From the NCBI GenBank assembly GCA_025529335.1, contig JAMYHX010000542.1, positions 1 through 27,281 of the forward strand: a DNA stretch of 27,281 nt, read 5' to 3'. Below the pieces are notes generated by a model that had not been told where the DNA came from, searched no databases, and worked only from the letters and a program-made list of their open reading frames with translations. Both the position numbers and the translations under genes were made by a program. The DNA is from Rhizopus sp. PT2906. Taxonomy: Eukaryota > Mucoromycota > Mucoromycetes > Mucorales > Rhizopodaceae. Below are positions 1 to 10,466 of the stretch, one piece after another; positions within the stretch are counted from its first letter, which is position 1; every line of letters starts with the position of its first letter.

Positions 1-2
1 AC

Positions 3-152
3 TTGTCTGCAGATATCACTGCCACTATGGAACACCTTCAGCAACTGTTGATTAATTCGTCAAAGGAAAGAGAAAAGCTGATTCGAGAAAATGAAGCGTT
101 AAGAAAGGAAATAGAACAGCTGAAAAGAAATCAACAGCAAACAATAGAATAA
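3..152 (+). CDS. C-terminal end of a coiled-coil protein (partial)
   Basis: The window opens inside an open frame that reads 49 codons to a TAA at 150-152. The peptide is highly charged, with leucines spaced in heptads (HLQQLL, EKLIREN, LRKEIEQLK) and a Gln-rich tail, so it should form an alpha-helical coiled coil. The 5' part lies outside the window and I cannot name the family. An AATAAA-type signal follows near 226-231, which fits the end of a gene. The coding call rests on frame, composition and the downstream signal only. Confidence 0.6.
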   Translation: MSADITATMEHLQQLLINSSKEREKLIRENEALRKEIEQLKRNQQQTIE

Positions 153-986
153 ACAAGAAGGGTAGACAGACAATCCTTTCACTCCCCTCTTTTTTGGTTC
201 TTTTTACTTGTAAACATAAAAAGCAATAAAAAGTGTATATAAATCCAATTTTATGTTGTCTTTACTACAATTTATTCACAAATTAATAAAAGAGACAGCA
301 AATAATGATAAAAGAGAGCCCATCAGAAGCAAAAGGATGAATAAAGAAATGATTAGTAAATCAGTTATTGCATTGATATTAAATACTTATATTAAAAGAA
401 GAGGATTTATAAGAGAAAAAAAGAGAAGCAAGATCAAACTATTTATACAGAGTCTCTAACAGCTTTTTCAGTTATGTGTCTTTTAAACAATAAAGCAGAT
501 ATAGAAAATCAACTATAATGTTATTGATCTTGTAATGTGTGCGAATAATTTCTGAACCTTTTATATTACACCAACCATTTCGGATGCTTGGCCATTTAAA
601 CAACGAGTAACTGTAAATGTGATATAAAGCATATCGGATGATATTTCTTTACGGCATATAGGAAAGTATTTCTTATCGAATGCTTGTCATCTCAATAGGT
701 GATCATTACTCTATAGTAATCAAGTCGTAAGCTTGTAAAAGACTCCACGCATAAGTGCTGGTTTACCTCTGGTGTATTTTATATTATGTGCATCATTATG
801 CCTTATATCGAGAGTCCTTGAAATAATATGTAGCTTGAAACCCAAGGTATATTTTTTAATGTTTGTAACTTTATTAGCATGGTTGATATGAAGCATAAAG
901 GTTTTTGCATTGAATGAATGCCGATAAAGAATGTTTAAAGATGAAAATAATGCATATCAATGGTATTTTGATCTCTTGAATCCTAG
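153..986. other. Intergenic region between convergent genes
   Basis: About 830 bp of AT-rich DNA between the stop of the left-edge plus-strand gene and the stop of the minus-strand HAD gene. A 68-codon frame at 253-459 is Lys/Arg/Ile-rich and looks like a chance frame in A-rich DNA. I see no tRNA, convincing repeat or splice-supported exon here. Confidence 0.5.
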
Positions 987-2803
987 TTACTTCCATCTTC
1001 CTGTAAAAGAAGACTGATCTGGATATGGAAAATTGGCTGGATCATACGGATGCTTATTTGAAGGACCATGGTGTCTAGGGTATGGGTCACTGTTCTGTCG
1101 ATGATCTTTTCTCCAATTCTTTGTATTGTGTGGGTGATCCATCTTGTAGCTTCCTCTGTCATATGTATGTTCTATAACTGCCTTCACTCTATCTTTTTCC
1201 TTCTTTCTTTGTTTTCTTATCATATCCCATCTTGCCTGTTGCACACTTAGCTTATAATCATAGGTAATCTTTCCTTCAATTTCAGTTTGATATTCTTGCT
1301 TGATATCTTCCCAGTGATGGGATAGTTTTCTAAAAACATTTTCATCTGAGGGTTTATACCATAGTGGAAGAATATGTTCATGCTCTTCGCTGGGATCATC
1401 TTTGGGAACAGTGACCTTTAAAAGGAGCCAAGGCTTTCCTGGAGGCGAAATACCATCGATACGAAGTCTAGATGTGTAACCCACGAAACCACAGCAGGTG
1501 TGTCTGATTATTCTTTCAGTAAGCATACAGTACTTTCCAAAGAATACAGGCTCCTCTTGTCCTTTGAAGCGACCATGCTTTTGGTAATAGATCTCCATTC
1601 TCTCCTTGAATAAAGGTTCAAACATACTCTTGAGTCGCATTTGACTTTCATTCTTCAGTCTTATACCCGTTGAATCCTCAGCCGGTACGATTGTCAAGTA
1701 CTTTCTGGCAAAACAAATGGGATTTGTATCATCTTCAATCTGCATGGTATTTTCAACCACATCACGATATTCAAATCTGGCACCATTGTATTTTGCCTTT
1801 AGTGCGTAATTGTGTGAATTGATAATGCGAAGTACTATTCCAGCTTCCCATTCAGGATTGTACACCGGCTTCACGCCTGGCACTCCATGTACTTTACTAC
1901 TTTTGATAACACCGTCTTGACGAAGAGATTTTAAAAAGATCTTAAAGTTTTTGACATGAGGTACACGATCATCCCACAGCTCGATGCTCTCAATGCTTTT
2001 GACCTTATGCAGAATGTTGGCAATAAACCCCTCTTTGAAGTGTGCAGTTGACTCAAATACGGATGGCACGACATTGTACGTCAACAATTTTCTTCCATAA
2101 TCGTTTGCAATCCAATGAACATCTGAAGTTGATTCAGGATCTGGCCGTAGCCCGATAAGATCAAAGACGAGGCCCTTGGAGTCCAGCATGATGGGTATAT
2201 ATTTGTGAAACGGGTGATACCGTCGTCCAGTCAAAATGACTGTCATCGTCTCAGGATTTGCTATGCATTCCCGCGCCTTACTTACAATCGTCTCGTTCCA
2301 GTATCCCTCCCAAGCCTTTGCCTTGAGTTCTTCAAAGGGTCCCAAGTCTAGACTGCGCTCATCTCTCCACCAGCCTGGTCCCCAGACGCTTTCGGCAGCA
2401 ACCAAGCCAAGAAATCGCTTACTCCAGATTGTAGGACTGAGTTGTGGTGAGAAGAAGAGTGTGTTATCAAAGTCAAATATGGCTAGTTTCGTCGGTGGTA
2501 CTTGAGGAGGATGCTTGTTGAACCTTGATGATTTAAGTTGACGATGAAGAATGCCCTATGATTATATCAATATTTCAACCTATTATGCTACTGTACATTC
2601 TTTTTCTTTACTTTTTGTTCATCGGTTAATGCATCGTATGTAGCAATTCTCTTTTTGTTTAATGGAGCTCTACGTCGGTGATGGTCATTTGGATCTGGAA
2701 CGTCATCGGCATCACTTGCAACATCGGTCGAACTATCCAGAAACTCAGTATCCTCTTGACTCTCGTAAGCATTTATATATTGATGACGATTGTTGCTATA
2801 CAT
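987..2803 (-). CDS. HAD-domain protein, Swiss Army Knife RNA repair-like family
   Basis: Two exons, 2803-2612 and 2555-987, joined by a 56-nt intron (donor GTAAAG, acceptor ATCATAG, phase 0), give 586 aa. After an acidic then basic N-terminus the protein enters a HAD fold: the motif-I block LAIFDFDNTLF sits near residues 88-98 and the second motif block ILTGRR near 170-176. DFDNT carries the nucleophile and acid Asp pair expected of an active HAD phosphatase or phosphotransferase. The block after it (WGPGWW, FDLIGLRP) matches my knowledge of the HAD_SAK family (PF10307). The C-terminal half has no domain I can name and ends in a basic, His/Pro/Tyr-rich tail. Substrate is unknown; a role in RNA or nucleotide end-processing is inferred from the family name only. 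The start at 2803 is uncertain because the upstream frame may be spliced in. Confidence 0.75.
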
Positions 2804-2851
2804 GTAATTATAAAAAAAAAGAAAAAGAAATTATCACTGAATTTATTTTAT

Positions 2852-3531
2852 TTATACACTGTGATATTCATGAATAGTAAAACGGGCACAAATACCATTC
2901 TTGTTTATCAATAAATATTCTCTCAAGTCATTTTTCAAAATAATTTGCTTGCTTGGATATTTACGACCCTCTTCCTCTCTCTCAGGTTGCGTCACCTTTA
3001 GATTGGTTTGATAGAGATAAGGGGCTAAGAATGGAATGGGTTGGCCAGTCACTAGAATGAGCTGTTGGCACAATTGTTAGTATTTATCATTTTAGCAATA
3101 TAAATATTTACATTCACATAGTTAAAGTGCTGTTTATGCGGGTATGAAACGGCTGGTGAAACCATGATTTGTTGGACCTTGGATAGATCAATATTTGTAT
3201 CAAGTTCAATTCGATTGATGGCTCTTGGCTTCTTATTATCAAAGTTGGGAATAATTCCACAATTCAGAGTCTACTTTAATATTAGAATAAAGCCTAATAA
3301 TTGTCTTTTATTCACAAAGAACCTTGAGTGGAATCACACTTGAGCCGACATCTCGAATACGTTTCTATTTGCAATATAACCATTTTAGTATTTAATGACT
3401 ATCCATATTCAACACCATACCACTTCTTTCTCAGTTTGTGCTTGAATCCATTCTTTGGCAACAAGGTCAATTTGTTCAGCTCCCTCTGCTGTGGCAGTTT
3501 CACTTGTTATGTTCTTTTCTTCTGTCGACAT
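2852..3531 (-). CDS. Unrecognised four-exon protein (about 173 aa)
   Basis: Not recognised. I rebuilt it from exons 3531-3421, 3364-3323, 3270-3112 and 3061-2852, all phase 0, separated by introns of 50-56 nt. The last intron has an ACTAAC branch point and a CCAACAG acceptor. One donor (GTTCTT at 3322) is atypical, so that junction is less sure. The product starts MSTEEKN, has a polar N-terminus, then a compact mixed sequence with blocks VSYPHKQHFNYVNLILVTG and IPFLAPYLYQTNLKV. No signal peptide or membrane segment is seen. Its stop lies only about 49 bp before the ATG of the downstream HAD gene, too little for a normal terminator plus promoter. It may be the 5' part of that gene, with splicing from the GTATAA just before its stop into the next exon. 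Confidence 0.6.
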
Positions 3532-4101
3532 AAAATAGGATTGTAAACCTCTTTTTTTTTTTGCACTCTTAGACTACAGTAAAAAAGTAGTCCGTCTGTG
3601 ACTGTTAAGCATAGCACTGTTTATTTGAATTTACTCAGATTGCACAGCACTAAAGGTCCAACCTACAGGATGTCAGGGGAATCTCTTGCGCCTTATGTTT
3701 AGAATAAAGATATTGCCTCTTTACATCATTTACAGCTAACAATAATAGAGGCTTCCTAGCACTTCTGATCTGTAAGCCCACAGTAAAAAACGATAGGATA
3801 TTCTAGAAATATAGGGGCCAAGAGATGTTTATTTATCGTCTTTTCTTTAGCATTTAATATATGCAAGCTTAACTAAAGAAACAAGTGCACTAAAGCCTTT
3901 CATTTATCGTAAATGTACACTCACTCATTTAAGCCAACCAGTGCCTTTAGAAATGACAAACAGATTTGTCCTCTCACACAATGAGAGCTTTTAGCCAAAA
4001 GAAACAGTCCCAGAGCACCGTCCCGATCTGAGCTCAAATGATACTCCCAATGATTTGTAATATGGGAGAGCCCCTCGTCTTTCTTTATTACACTTTTACA
4101 A
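3532..4101. promoter_or_regulatory. Divergent intergenic region upstream of COX17
   Basis: About 570 bp between the minus-strand gene starting at 3531 and COX17 starting at 4102, so it must hold both promoters. It contains A/T tracts and no frame with coding character; the open frame at 3921-4202 on the minus strand overlaps COX17 and is a shadow. No specific operator or TATA element can be assigned with confidence. Confidence 0.4.
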
Positions 4102-4305
4102 ATGACAGAAACCGTAAAGACAACTTCAACACATTCTGGTGTGCTTCCTATTGGAAAGGATGGAAAGCCATTGAAACCATGCTGTGCTTGTCCCGAAACC
4201 AAAAAAGTTCGAGATCAATGTATTTTTGAAAAGGGAGAAGAGAACTGTCAAGAGCTTATTCAAGCTCACCTCACTTGCATGCGCAATTTGGGCTTCAAGA
4301 TTTAA
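4102..4305 (+). CDS. COX17: Cytochrome c oxidase copper chaperone Cox17
   Basis: Single exon, 67 aa, the usual Cox17 size. Cox17 carries Cu(I) in the mitochondrial intermembrane space and hands it to Sco1 and Cox11 for assembly of the copper centres of cytochrome c oxidase. The sequence shows the family hallmarks: the copper-binding pair C27-C28 in KPCCACPETK, and the twin CX9C pairs C30/C40 and C49/C59 of the coiled-coil-helix-coiled-coil-helix fold. It ends LTCMRNLGFKI, very close to the family consensus. There is no N-terminal presequence, as expected for a Mia40-imported protein. The ATG follows TTTTACAA and gives the full conserved length. I see no intron. AATAAA-like signals lie near 4377-4382. 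Confidence 0.96.
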   Translation: MTETVKTTSTHSGVLPIGKDGKPLKPCCACPETKKVRDQCIFEKGEENCQELIQAHLTCMRNLGFKI

Positions 4306-4634
4306 ACTATGTATAATATCATTTATTCCCCCCTATAACTTCTCTTCTTTTAATTGCTAAATAGCAACACTCAAATAATAAATAGAATATCTGTTTTCTG
4401 CACACATTTCTCTTTCACCAGAAGACTAGTAAATAATGTGCAGTGCAGTTGATAATTTTGTCCGTTTTTTAAAAGTCAGTCTTTTCTGTTGCTATTAAAG
4501 GCTATAAAGAAAGTGCCCCTTTCGTGTCTTTGTTACAGTTACAAGATAAGAGAAATGATGGAGAAAGGTCAGTCAGATAAGTAGGGAAAAAAAAAAAAAG
4601 AGAGTTGTGAGGCAATTTTTGGATTTTTATTGTT
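4306..4634. other. Intergenic, COX17 3' flank up to the transposon remnant
   Basis: About 330 bp of AT-rich sequence containing the probable COX17 polyadenylation region and an A-run near 4588-4600. No gene is seen. Confidence 0.4.
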
Positions 4635-5165
4635 CTAATATTTGGTGGGTCCACCACGAGCCTTGATTACAGCCTTGACCCTCTTTGGCATGGAGTCAAT
4701 TAATCTGTTAATTGTTTCTGGAGTAAACTCCCTCCAAATACTCTCCAAAACAACTTTCATTGCTTGTGGGCTTCTGGCATGAGGGCATACAGCATTAACC
4801 TTCTTCATCATGCTCCAAAGTTTTTCAATTGGATTTAAATCCGGCGACTGAGCCGGCCAGGACATCTTGTTTATGCCCTTTGTCTTCCTCCTTCTAGTAA
4901 TACTGGCTCATAGACCTGGTTTATGAAGTCGGCACTTGTCCTCATGCCTTTCTTCATAAAGATAAGTTTCGACTTCTTTCCACCAGCTATGGCGTCCCAA
5001 ACCATGATTGAAGTTCTGCCACTTTTGAAGGTTGGCGCCAGGCATTTTTCTTGCCGATTTCGAAGCTTGATTCGTCTGTCTAGATTACCTTTCTCCAGTC
5101 GTCTACTGTCCAGTGCGCATGATTTTTGGCAAAAGCATACCTTGTTTTTGTTGCTTTTCGATTTT
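4635..5165 (-). mobile_element. Decayed Tc1/mariner-family transposase fragment
   Basis: Reading the minus strand from about 5165, frame pieces spell an IS630/Tc1/mariner DDE transposase. First come FAKNHAHW and TDESSFEIGKKNAW (first catalytic Asp region), then SIMVWDAIAGGKKS, then GINKMSWPAQSPDLNPIEKLW, which carries the catalytic block before the C-terminus; it stops at 4635. The copy is broken. There is an in-frame TAG where Trp is expected just before TDES (near 5081), a frame change between AWRQPSK and TFKSGR (near 5040), and a second junction near 4878 where the stretch that normally carries the second catalytic Asp is missing. The N-terminal DNA-binding domain is absent and I found no matching terminal inverted repeats. 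It is a 5'-truncated, inactive copy. Only the last 76 codons (4635-4865) remain an intact frame. Confidence 0.88.
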
Positions 5166-5589
5166 TTCTTTTTGAGATAAAGTTAAGCAAGACATTTTAT
5201 GTAGTTATAAGAGAAAGAAAGAGAAAATCATTGCCCTATTCATCAATTTATAAGCTGACTTTTAAAGAATGGCCTATATTTTTTCGAGGGCACTGTTTAC
5301 ACATTGTTTGGAAAATCCAAACATTATACAGATTGGAAATAACCGGAAAATACTATCCAAAGTATCTGATTATCAAGACAGAAATGCTAGTAAAATATAT
5401 CCCTTGGTGTGTTTGATATAAATCATTATAACACTCTACATTTTACAGTAGAGTATACATCCCACTTTACATTCTTTTATCGTATAAGAATAGCATTGAC
5501 CACGTTTATCATGCTGGCAACATTCAATCTCCTCTATAAAATGCATACGCGTCTTATTTTAATAATACTCATTTCTTTTTAATAAACAG
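5166..5589. other. AT-rich intergenic sequence
   Basis: Between the transposase remnant and the next degenerate coding fragment. The 96-codon plus-strand frame at 5126-5416 is Phe/Lys/Tyr-rich, starts inside the transposon remnant on the other strand, and has no recognisable motif. I treat it as non-coding. Confidence 0.35.
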
Positions 5590-6097
5590 TGTAATTCGCA
5601 AGAAATCGACTTATTGATCATTGCAACAACAAAACTGAACACAACAGTAAGAGCTTGAACAAATGTGCTTGCGATGGTCTATATCTTCCCAAAGCCATTG
5701 CCAGTGAATACCCTCCTATAATGATAGAGGTTCAAAAGGATGTCAATGAAAAGTACATGTGTCGTACAGTAAAATATTCTACTTTGGTATATGAAAAATA
5801 TGAAAAACATCCAGTTGTTTTGGTAGTTGGTGTATCCAACGTAATTGCGGCAGCAAATAACATACTAGTTCCAGCCACAAACCATCCATTTTGGTGAAGA
5901 AGAAGAGACAACAAAAGGAATCAAAGCAATATGTAACAACACTTATGTCCAACTTGAAAAAATTAAGAACTGTATTCAAAATGGTGATAGAGTCCCTTGA
6001 TAAAGCGCTTTTGTATGTCGAAGACACTTCCATCTATTTGAATAGACAATTGGAAGGAATGCAACGAGTAAAGCAGGTGTCAAGAGATGTTGGATGA
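5590..6097 (+). pseudogene. Degenerate PD-(D/E)XK-like protein fragment (Mucorales-type repeat family)
   Basis: A plus-strand frame at 5655-5897 reads CACDGLYLPKA, then YPPIMIEVQKDVNEKYM, then YEKHPVVLVVGVSNV. This resembles a repeated protein family I associate with Mucorales genomes, in which a (P)PI-x-IEVQ strand precedes a short basic stretch, as in restriction-nuclease-like (PD-(D/E)XK) cores. Similarity continues past the stop at 5897 in a shifted frame (EEETTKGIKAICNN), and more stops follow near 5998. It therefore appears to be a broken, 5'-incomplete copy. The same DNA also gives an unrelated-looking frame at 5891-6097. Family assignment is from memory of the motif only. It may belong to a mobile element, since it sits beside a Tc1 remnant. 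Confidence 0.4.
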
Positions 6098-6299
6098 GTT
6101 TGAACAACAAAATAGTTTACAGCATCCCGAATAAGATCAACGTCAAAGGGACATTCTCCTTTCGAAGGCAGAGTACGTATGGATTATAAGTTTTGGAATT
6201 ATGCGACGTTACTTTTAGAAAACTGTACAAAAAAGATTGTCTCTTTAATAAATTATAATTATTACAGCTATAAATAAAATATGAATAAAAAAAAAACGA

Positions 6300-8240
6300 C
6301 TATTTAGCTTGTTCTGCAGAAGCAACTTCAAATTCTTGTACATGATAGCCATGTTCGGTTTTGGCTGTAGCTTCAAAGCGACCCACAGGGTCCCTGTTGA
6401 ATTTGGAATGACGGATACTGTAGGTAAAATAGATCACCCAGCCGATGCCCATCCATACAAACAAACGCCAAATGGTTGTCACTTCAGCAAGTGCAATCAA
6501 TGCAATGGAGATAAACATACCAATAATAGGGAAAACCAAAGAGAAATACTTTCCACCAGGGATTTTGAATCGACGAGGAGCATCAGGGCGAGTAAAACGC
6601 ATGATGATGACACCAACATGGACAATAAAGAAGGCAAGCAACGTACCCACTGAAGTCATATTACCCAGCAAGTCAACAGGTAAGACAGCAGCAAGGACAG
6701 CAGTAACGAAACCGACAGTCAAAGTGGCAATATAAGGTGTCTTGAAGCGTGGGTGGACCTTGCAGAAAATAGGAGGCAAAAGACCATCCTGGGCCATAGA
6801 ATAAAAGACACGTGATTGACCAAGCAAATTGATGAGAAGCACAGAGGTCAAACCGCAAAGAGCACCGAGACAGATAAGGACACTCAGCCAGGTGAAATCC
6901 TTGCCAGTACGCAAAGCAACCTGCTCAACGGCAACGACAGCAGGGACAGGAGATCCAGCAAAGAGGGTGTAGTGGGCAGCTCCTGTCATGATGGTACAAA
7001 AGACTAAATAGAGAACAGTACTGATGGACAAACTGCCTATAATACCAATAGGAAGGTCACGTTGAGGATTCTTTGCTTCCAAGGCAGCAGTTGTGACAGC
7101 ATCAAAACCAATGTAACTGAAAAAGACTGTTGTTGCTGCGGCAAATATACCCGATACACCAAAGTGATGCCAGTCACCATCCGTATTGGGAGGAACATAT
7201 GGGTGATAGTTGGGAGTATACATGAAGCCACAGAGGCCAAAGATGAAGATAAGAATAACAACCAGCTTAATACTGACTACGACTGTATTAAACCATGCAG
7301 ATTGACGAATACTAGATGAAGAGACATGAGCAAGTGATGGACAAAAAATATTCCTTATTTACCCAATACACAAGATGATAGTGATGAGCATAATAATAAC
7401 GAAACCAGGGACGTTAAAGTAGTGACCAGGCACATAAGAGATAGTAGGAGGTGATTCTGTCCATACAACAGTTGGTTGAGTCCAGTTTTCACCAAAATGA
7501 ATTCTGCCTCTGGAAGCAGCATTAAAGAACTTGACAAAGTAACCTGACCATCCGACACCGACTTGTTTATAGAGAAAAGGGTTATTCTTTTGCTCAATTT
7601 TATTTATAAATATACATACCTGTGGCAGCACCAACCATGTATTCAAGAATTAAATCCCAGCCAATGATCCAAGCAGCAAACTATGTATAGAGTTAATAAC
7701 AGAAAAGAGATATTCTGGAGACATACGTACTTCACCCATAGTAGCATAAGCATATGTGTATGCAGAACCTGCTACAGGAATCATGGAAGCCATTTCAGAA
7801 TAACTAAGAGCAGCAAAAGCTACATTTAAACGTAAATATGATGACTGATAAATGGATTTGATATATGCATCTTTACCTGAAGCAATAGCTGCGATTAAGA
7901 AAGAAATAGTGACAGCAGGACCAGCATTTATACCAGCAGCATGACCAGAAAGCACAAAAATACCAGTACCAATGATGGCACCAATACCCACAAAGATGAG
8001 TTGGAAGGTGCTCAAGGCACGCTTGAGTTCAGTACCTTCAGCTTCGCCCCATAATAATTCAACAGGCTTGATCTGACCAAGACGACGAGCCCAATATTTG
8101 AAAGCACCTTCGTTTTCTTGACGAAGGTAAGAATGAGGGTCAACATGGTTATAGCGAGAATTGAGGGCATCAAAGAAGTTCCCCTTCTTATGTTCAACGT
8201 GTTCTACTGTATGCTCATACTTTTCGTGTGTCGATGACAT
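6300..8240 (-). CDS. Cationic amino acid transporter-like permease (APC superfamily)
   Basis: Five exons (8240-7877, 7819-7731, 7680-7620, 7561-7363, 7311-6300) with introns of 50-58 nt give an intact 574-aa frame. After a soluble N-terminus, the APC signature GIGAIIGTGIFVLSGHAAG marks TM1, with its unwound Gly-rich substrate-binding segment. Later membrane blocks include FFSYIGFDAVTTAALEAKNP (TM6 region) and GLTSVLLINLLGQSRVFYSMAQDG. These match the CAT subgroup (TC 2.A.3.3) of plasma or vacuolar membrane amino acid transporters better than the yeast YAT group. About 12-14 membrane spans are expected. The substrate is inferred as amino acids, probably cationic. I chose the start at MSSTHEKYEHTVEH because the codons before it run into a hydrophobic leader typical of a 5'UTR frame. 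It is divergent from the kelch-BTB gene, 2.6 kb away. Confidence 0.92.
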
Positions 8241-9550
8241 TTGAAAGTAAAGTAATATAAAGAGAAGAAAGAAAGGCAATCAATTACTACTTTATATAGG
8301 CGCCACTAAAAGGGAATAACAAGTGGTATTGACGTGTGAAACCAATACGAAGGCATGACTTTTATAGTTCGTTCCATGATAAGAGCTTGATTCAAGGACC
8401 GAATTACTTTATTTGGAAATGAACAGTTTTAGTTGTCATGTGCTCATGATGAACCAAGTTAAATTTGTCCAACCACAGCAACCGTTGACCGCAAATCATT
8501 TTGGACGCATAAGACTCTTGTGAACACTTTGGTCAAACAATAACCAAATCGAGTATTAGTGTTCCCTTGTACCACACAGAATCGCTGTCCCGAGCAATCA
8601 AAATAATGGATTACACGAATGAGATTCTTATGTATATTCAAAGTTTTCACACATTTAAATAACAAAGAACCATTTTTTCACAGGAGTAAACACCCTTGTT
8701 TCCATGGTAATTCTAAAATGAAAACATTGTTGATCCTAGAGTCCCTAATTATGTTTCTGATTTTTGGATTGAGAGATAACAAAGAAGAAGGCGTTATCTG
8801 GTTTGATAAACATGTATTCAGAGATTTTATCTTTTTTGTCGAGAGGTCTTTTTTAATTTTTTTTTCTCACTTTAAGATGGCTAAACGCATTGCAGCATAT
8901 ATGCATGCATCGCTTACTTTGTCTATTATTAAAAAATAAAGAAGGGGGGAAGAAAGCATCAGCGACCTGTTTATCAAGTTACACAGAGCTATATATATAT
9001 AAAAGATATCCTTGGTTATCTTGTAGTTTCTTGATATATCATCAGTATTCAACTCATTGACTATGTTAAAATCACCCTATAAAATGTAATCCATTTCTGT
9101 GCGGTTTGTAAAATTGAGTGTGTGAGAATAAGCATAAAATAGTAAAATGGTTACAAAACATTGTCATTCTACTTGTTTATAGAAAAACAGGAATAAGTAA
9201 AAATAACTATCTGTATTAAGAAAAAGGAAAGAAAAAGGATTAGAAAGCGAAGCTTATATTTAAGAATGGCCTAAAGTAGCACCTTTTTTATATATTTGTT
9301 AAAAGCTCCCTGAGAGCCTTTAGCATTTTTAAGGCTTAGTTGACTATTTCAATAGATGTAACACCATATGAAAGTAACGTCTTCTAATGACTCCTTATTC
9401 TTATTGCAATTGGTTGTATTCAGGTCATGATGTTTTTTTCCCTTACTTCTTGTACTCAAAGCGCATTGATTGCTATTCTTGGTGTAACAATTTTATCAAA
9501 CTGAATAAGCTTTACTGGTAGCATAAAAAAATTCCTTATTTGGATCATAA

Positions 9551-9790
9551 TCTACAACTCTAAATCACGATTCTATCTCTTATCCTCGAGTCTTTTATGA
9601 CAATGATCGATTGCTCGAAGCTTATCTTAATTTATCAATTGAGTTAAAAGAAACACATGATGCTCCCTCATTGTACAAACAAAAACATTCGCTTAAAAGG
9701 GAAGAGTATTGTATTGCTAAGCAACCTACATCATTCTCAGGAATAAATATCACATTGGCTTGTCGCTTTTATATAGACAAAGAACAATGA
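9551..9790 (+). pseudogene. Possible coding remnant, unknown
   Basis: An 80-codon open stretch without an ATG near its start. It has coding-like charged composition (for example YDNDRLLEAYLNLSIELKE and LKREEYCIAKQ) and ends at TGA 9788-9790. No family recognised and no clear splice partners. It could be an exon, a gene fragment or chance. Confidence 0.2.
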
Positions 9791-10235
9791 GTCAAAACAA
9801 GATTAAGACTGGTTAATGTAACTATACCTACTAGAGTAAATTTATAGTAACATCTTCCTGATATGACTTTGCTCATAAAAAGAAAGTGCACAAAAAATCA
9901 ATAGAGTCATACTTTCATGCAAAGTTACTTAAAGCTATGGTTTATTTATCTGCTTTTTCTTTCTTATCAAAATTAATATATTCGAGTAGGCAGAGACTAC
10001 CTTCAATATAGGAGAGAGAATAAGTTCTTGGCGGTTATTGAATGTAATATGGTGGTTCAAAGTGCCAATTATGATTGTTCATTGAATTCACAGTAGTCAT
10101 AGCAAATGCTATGTAATTATGTTGACATGTAAAAACATCGACAAAGACAGATATTTCCTATATTGATTGTGTAAGTAATTATAGTTATTAATTAAGAATA
10201 TGTTTGTAATAAACCCTTATTTCTTGATATAGAAT

Positions 10236-10466
10236 GGTTTGAGCTAACTCAAGAAGAAAAACTAGAAAATTTTTCATGTTCGCATAGGATTGTTAGATCA
10301 AGAGGTAAGGCTGTTTGAGTTTTTAAATGAAATATCCTTATTAGATATGATTTGTTTCAAGGAAGGACACCAAAATGTGTTAAAGGAAAATAAATACAAT
10401 TTAGGAGAAATTCCAAGATTGAAAAACATGGTTAATCCAAATATATTGGAATCGAAGATAAGATAG
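10236..10466 (+). pseudogene. Possible spliced coding remnant, unknown
   Basis: After a plausible acceptor (TTGATATAG ending near 10233) the plus strand reads EWFELTQEEKLENFSCSHRI and reaches a GTAAGG donor-like site at about 10303. Splicing out about 40 nt to a TTATTAG acceptor (near 10342) keeps the frame open through MICFKEGHQNVLKENKYN to TAG at about 10464-10466. A 40-nt intron is shorter than any confident intron in this window (minimum 48), and the upstream exon does not join in frame. I take this as a decayed or partial gene. No family recognised. Confidence 0.22.

Noticed and set aside
253..459. 68-codon plus-strand ORF near the left edge
   Set aside because: Lys/Arg/Ile-rich chance frame in A-rich intergenic DNA with no motif or splice partner.
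560..780. Possible tRNA-like or structured stretch in the left intergenic region
   Set aside because: No GGTTCGAATCC-type T arm and no consistent cloverleaf pairing by eye.
5126..5416. 96-codon plus-strand ORF
   Set aside because: Begins inside the Tc1 remnant on the opposite strand and has no protein-like motif; judged a chance frame.
8619..8939. 106-codon plus-strand ORF in the long gap
   Set aside because: Phe/Ile/Lys-rich composition from AT-rich DNA, no recognised motif, and no clear promoter or terminator context.
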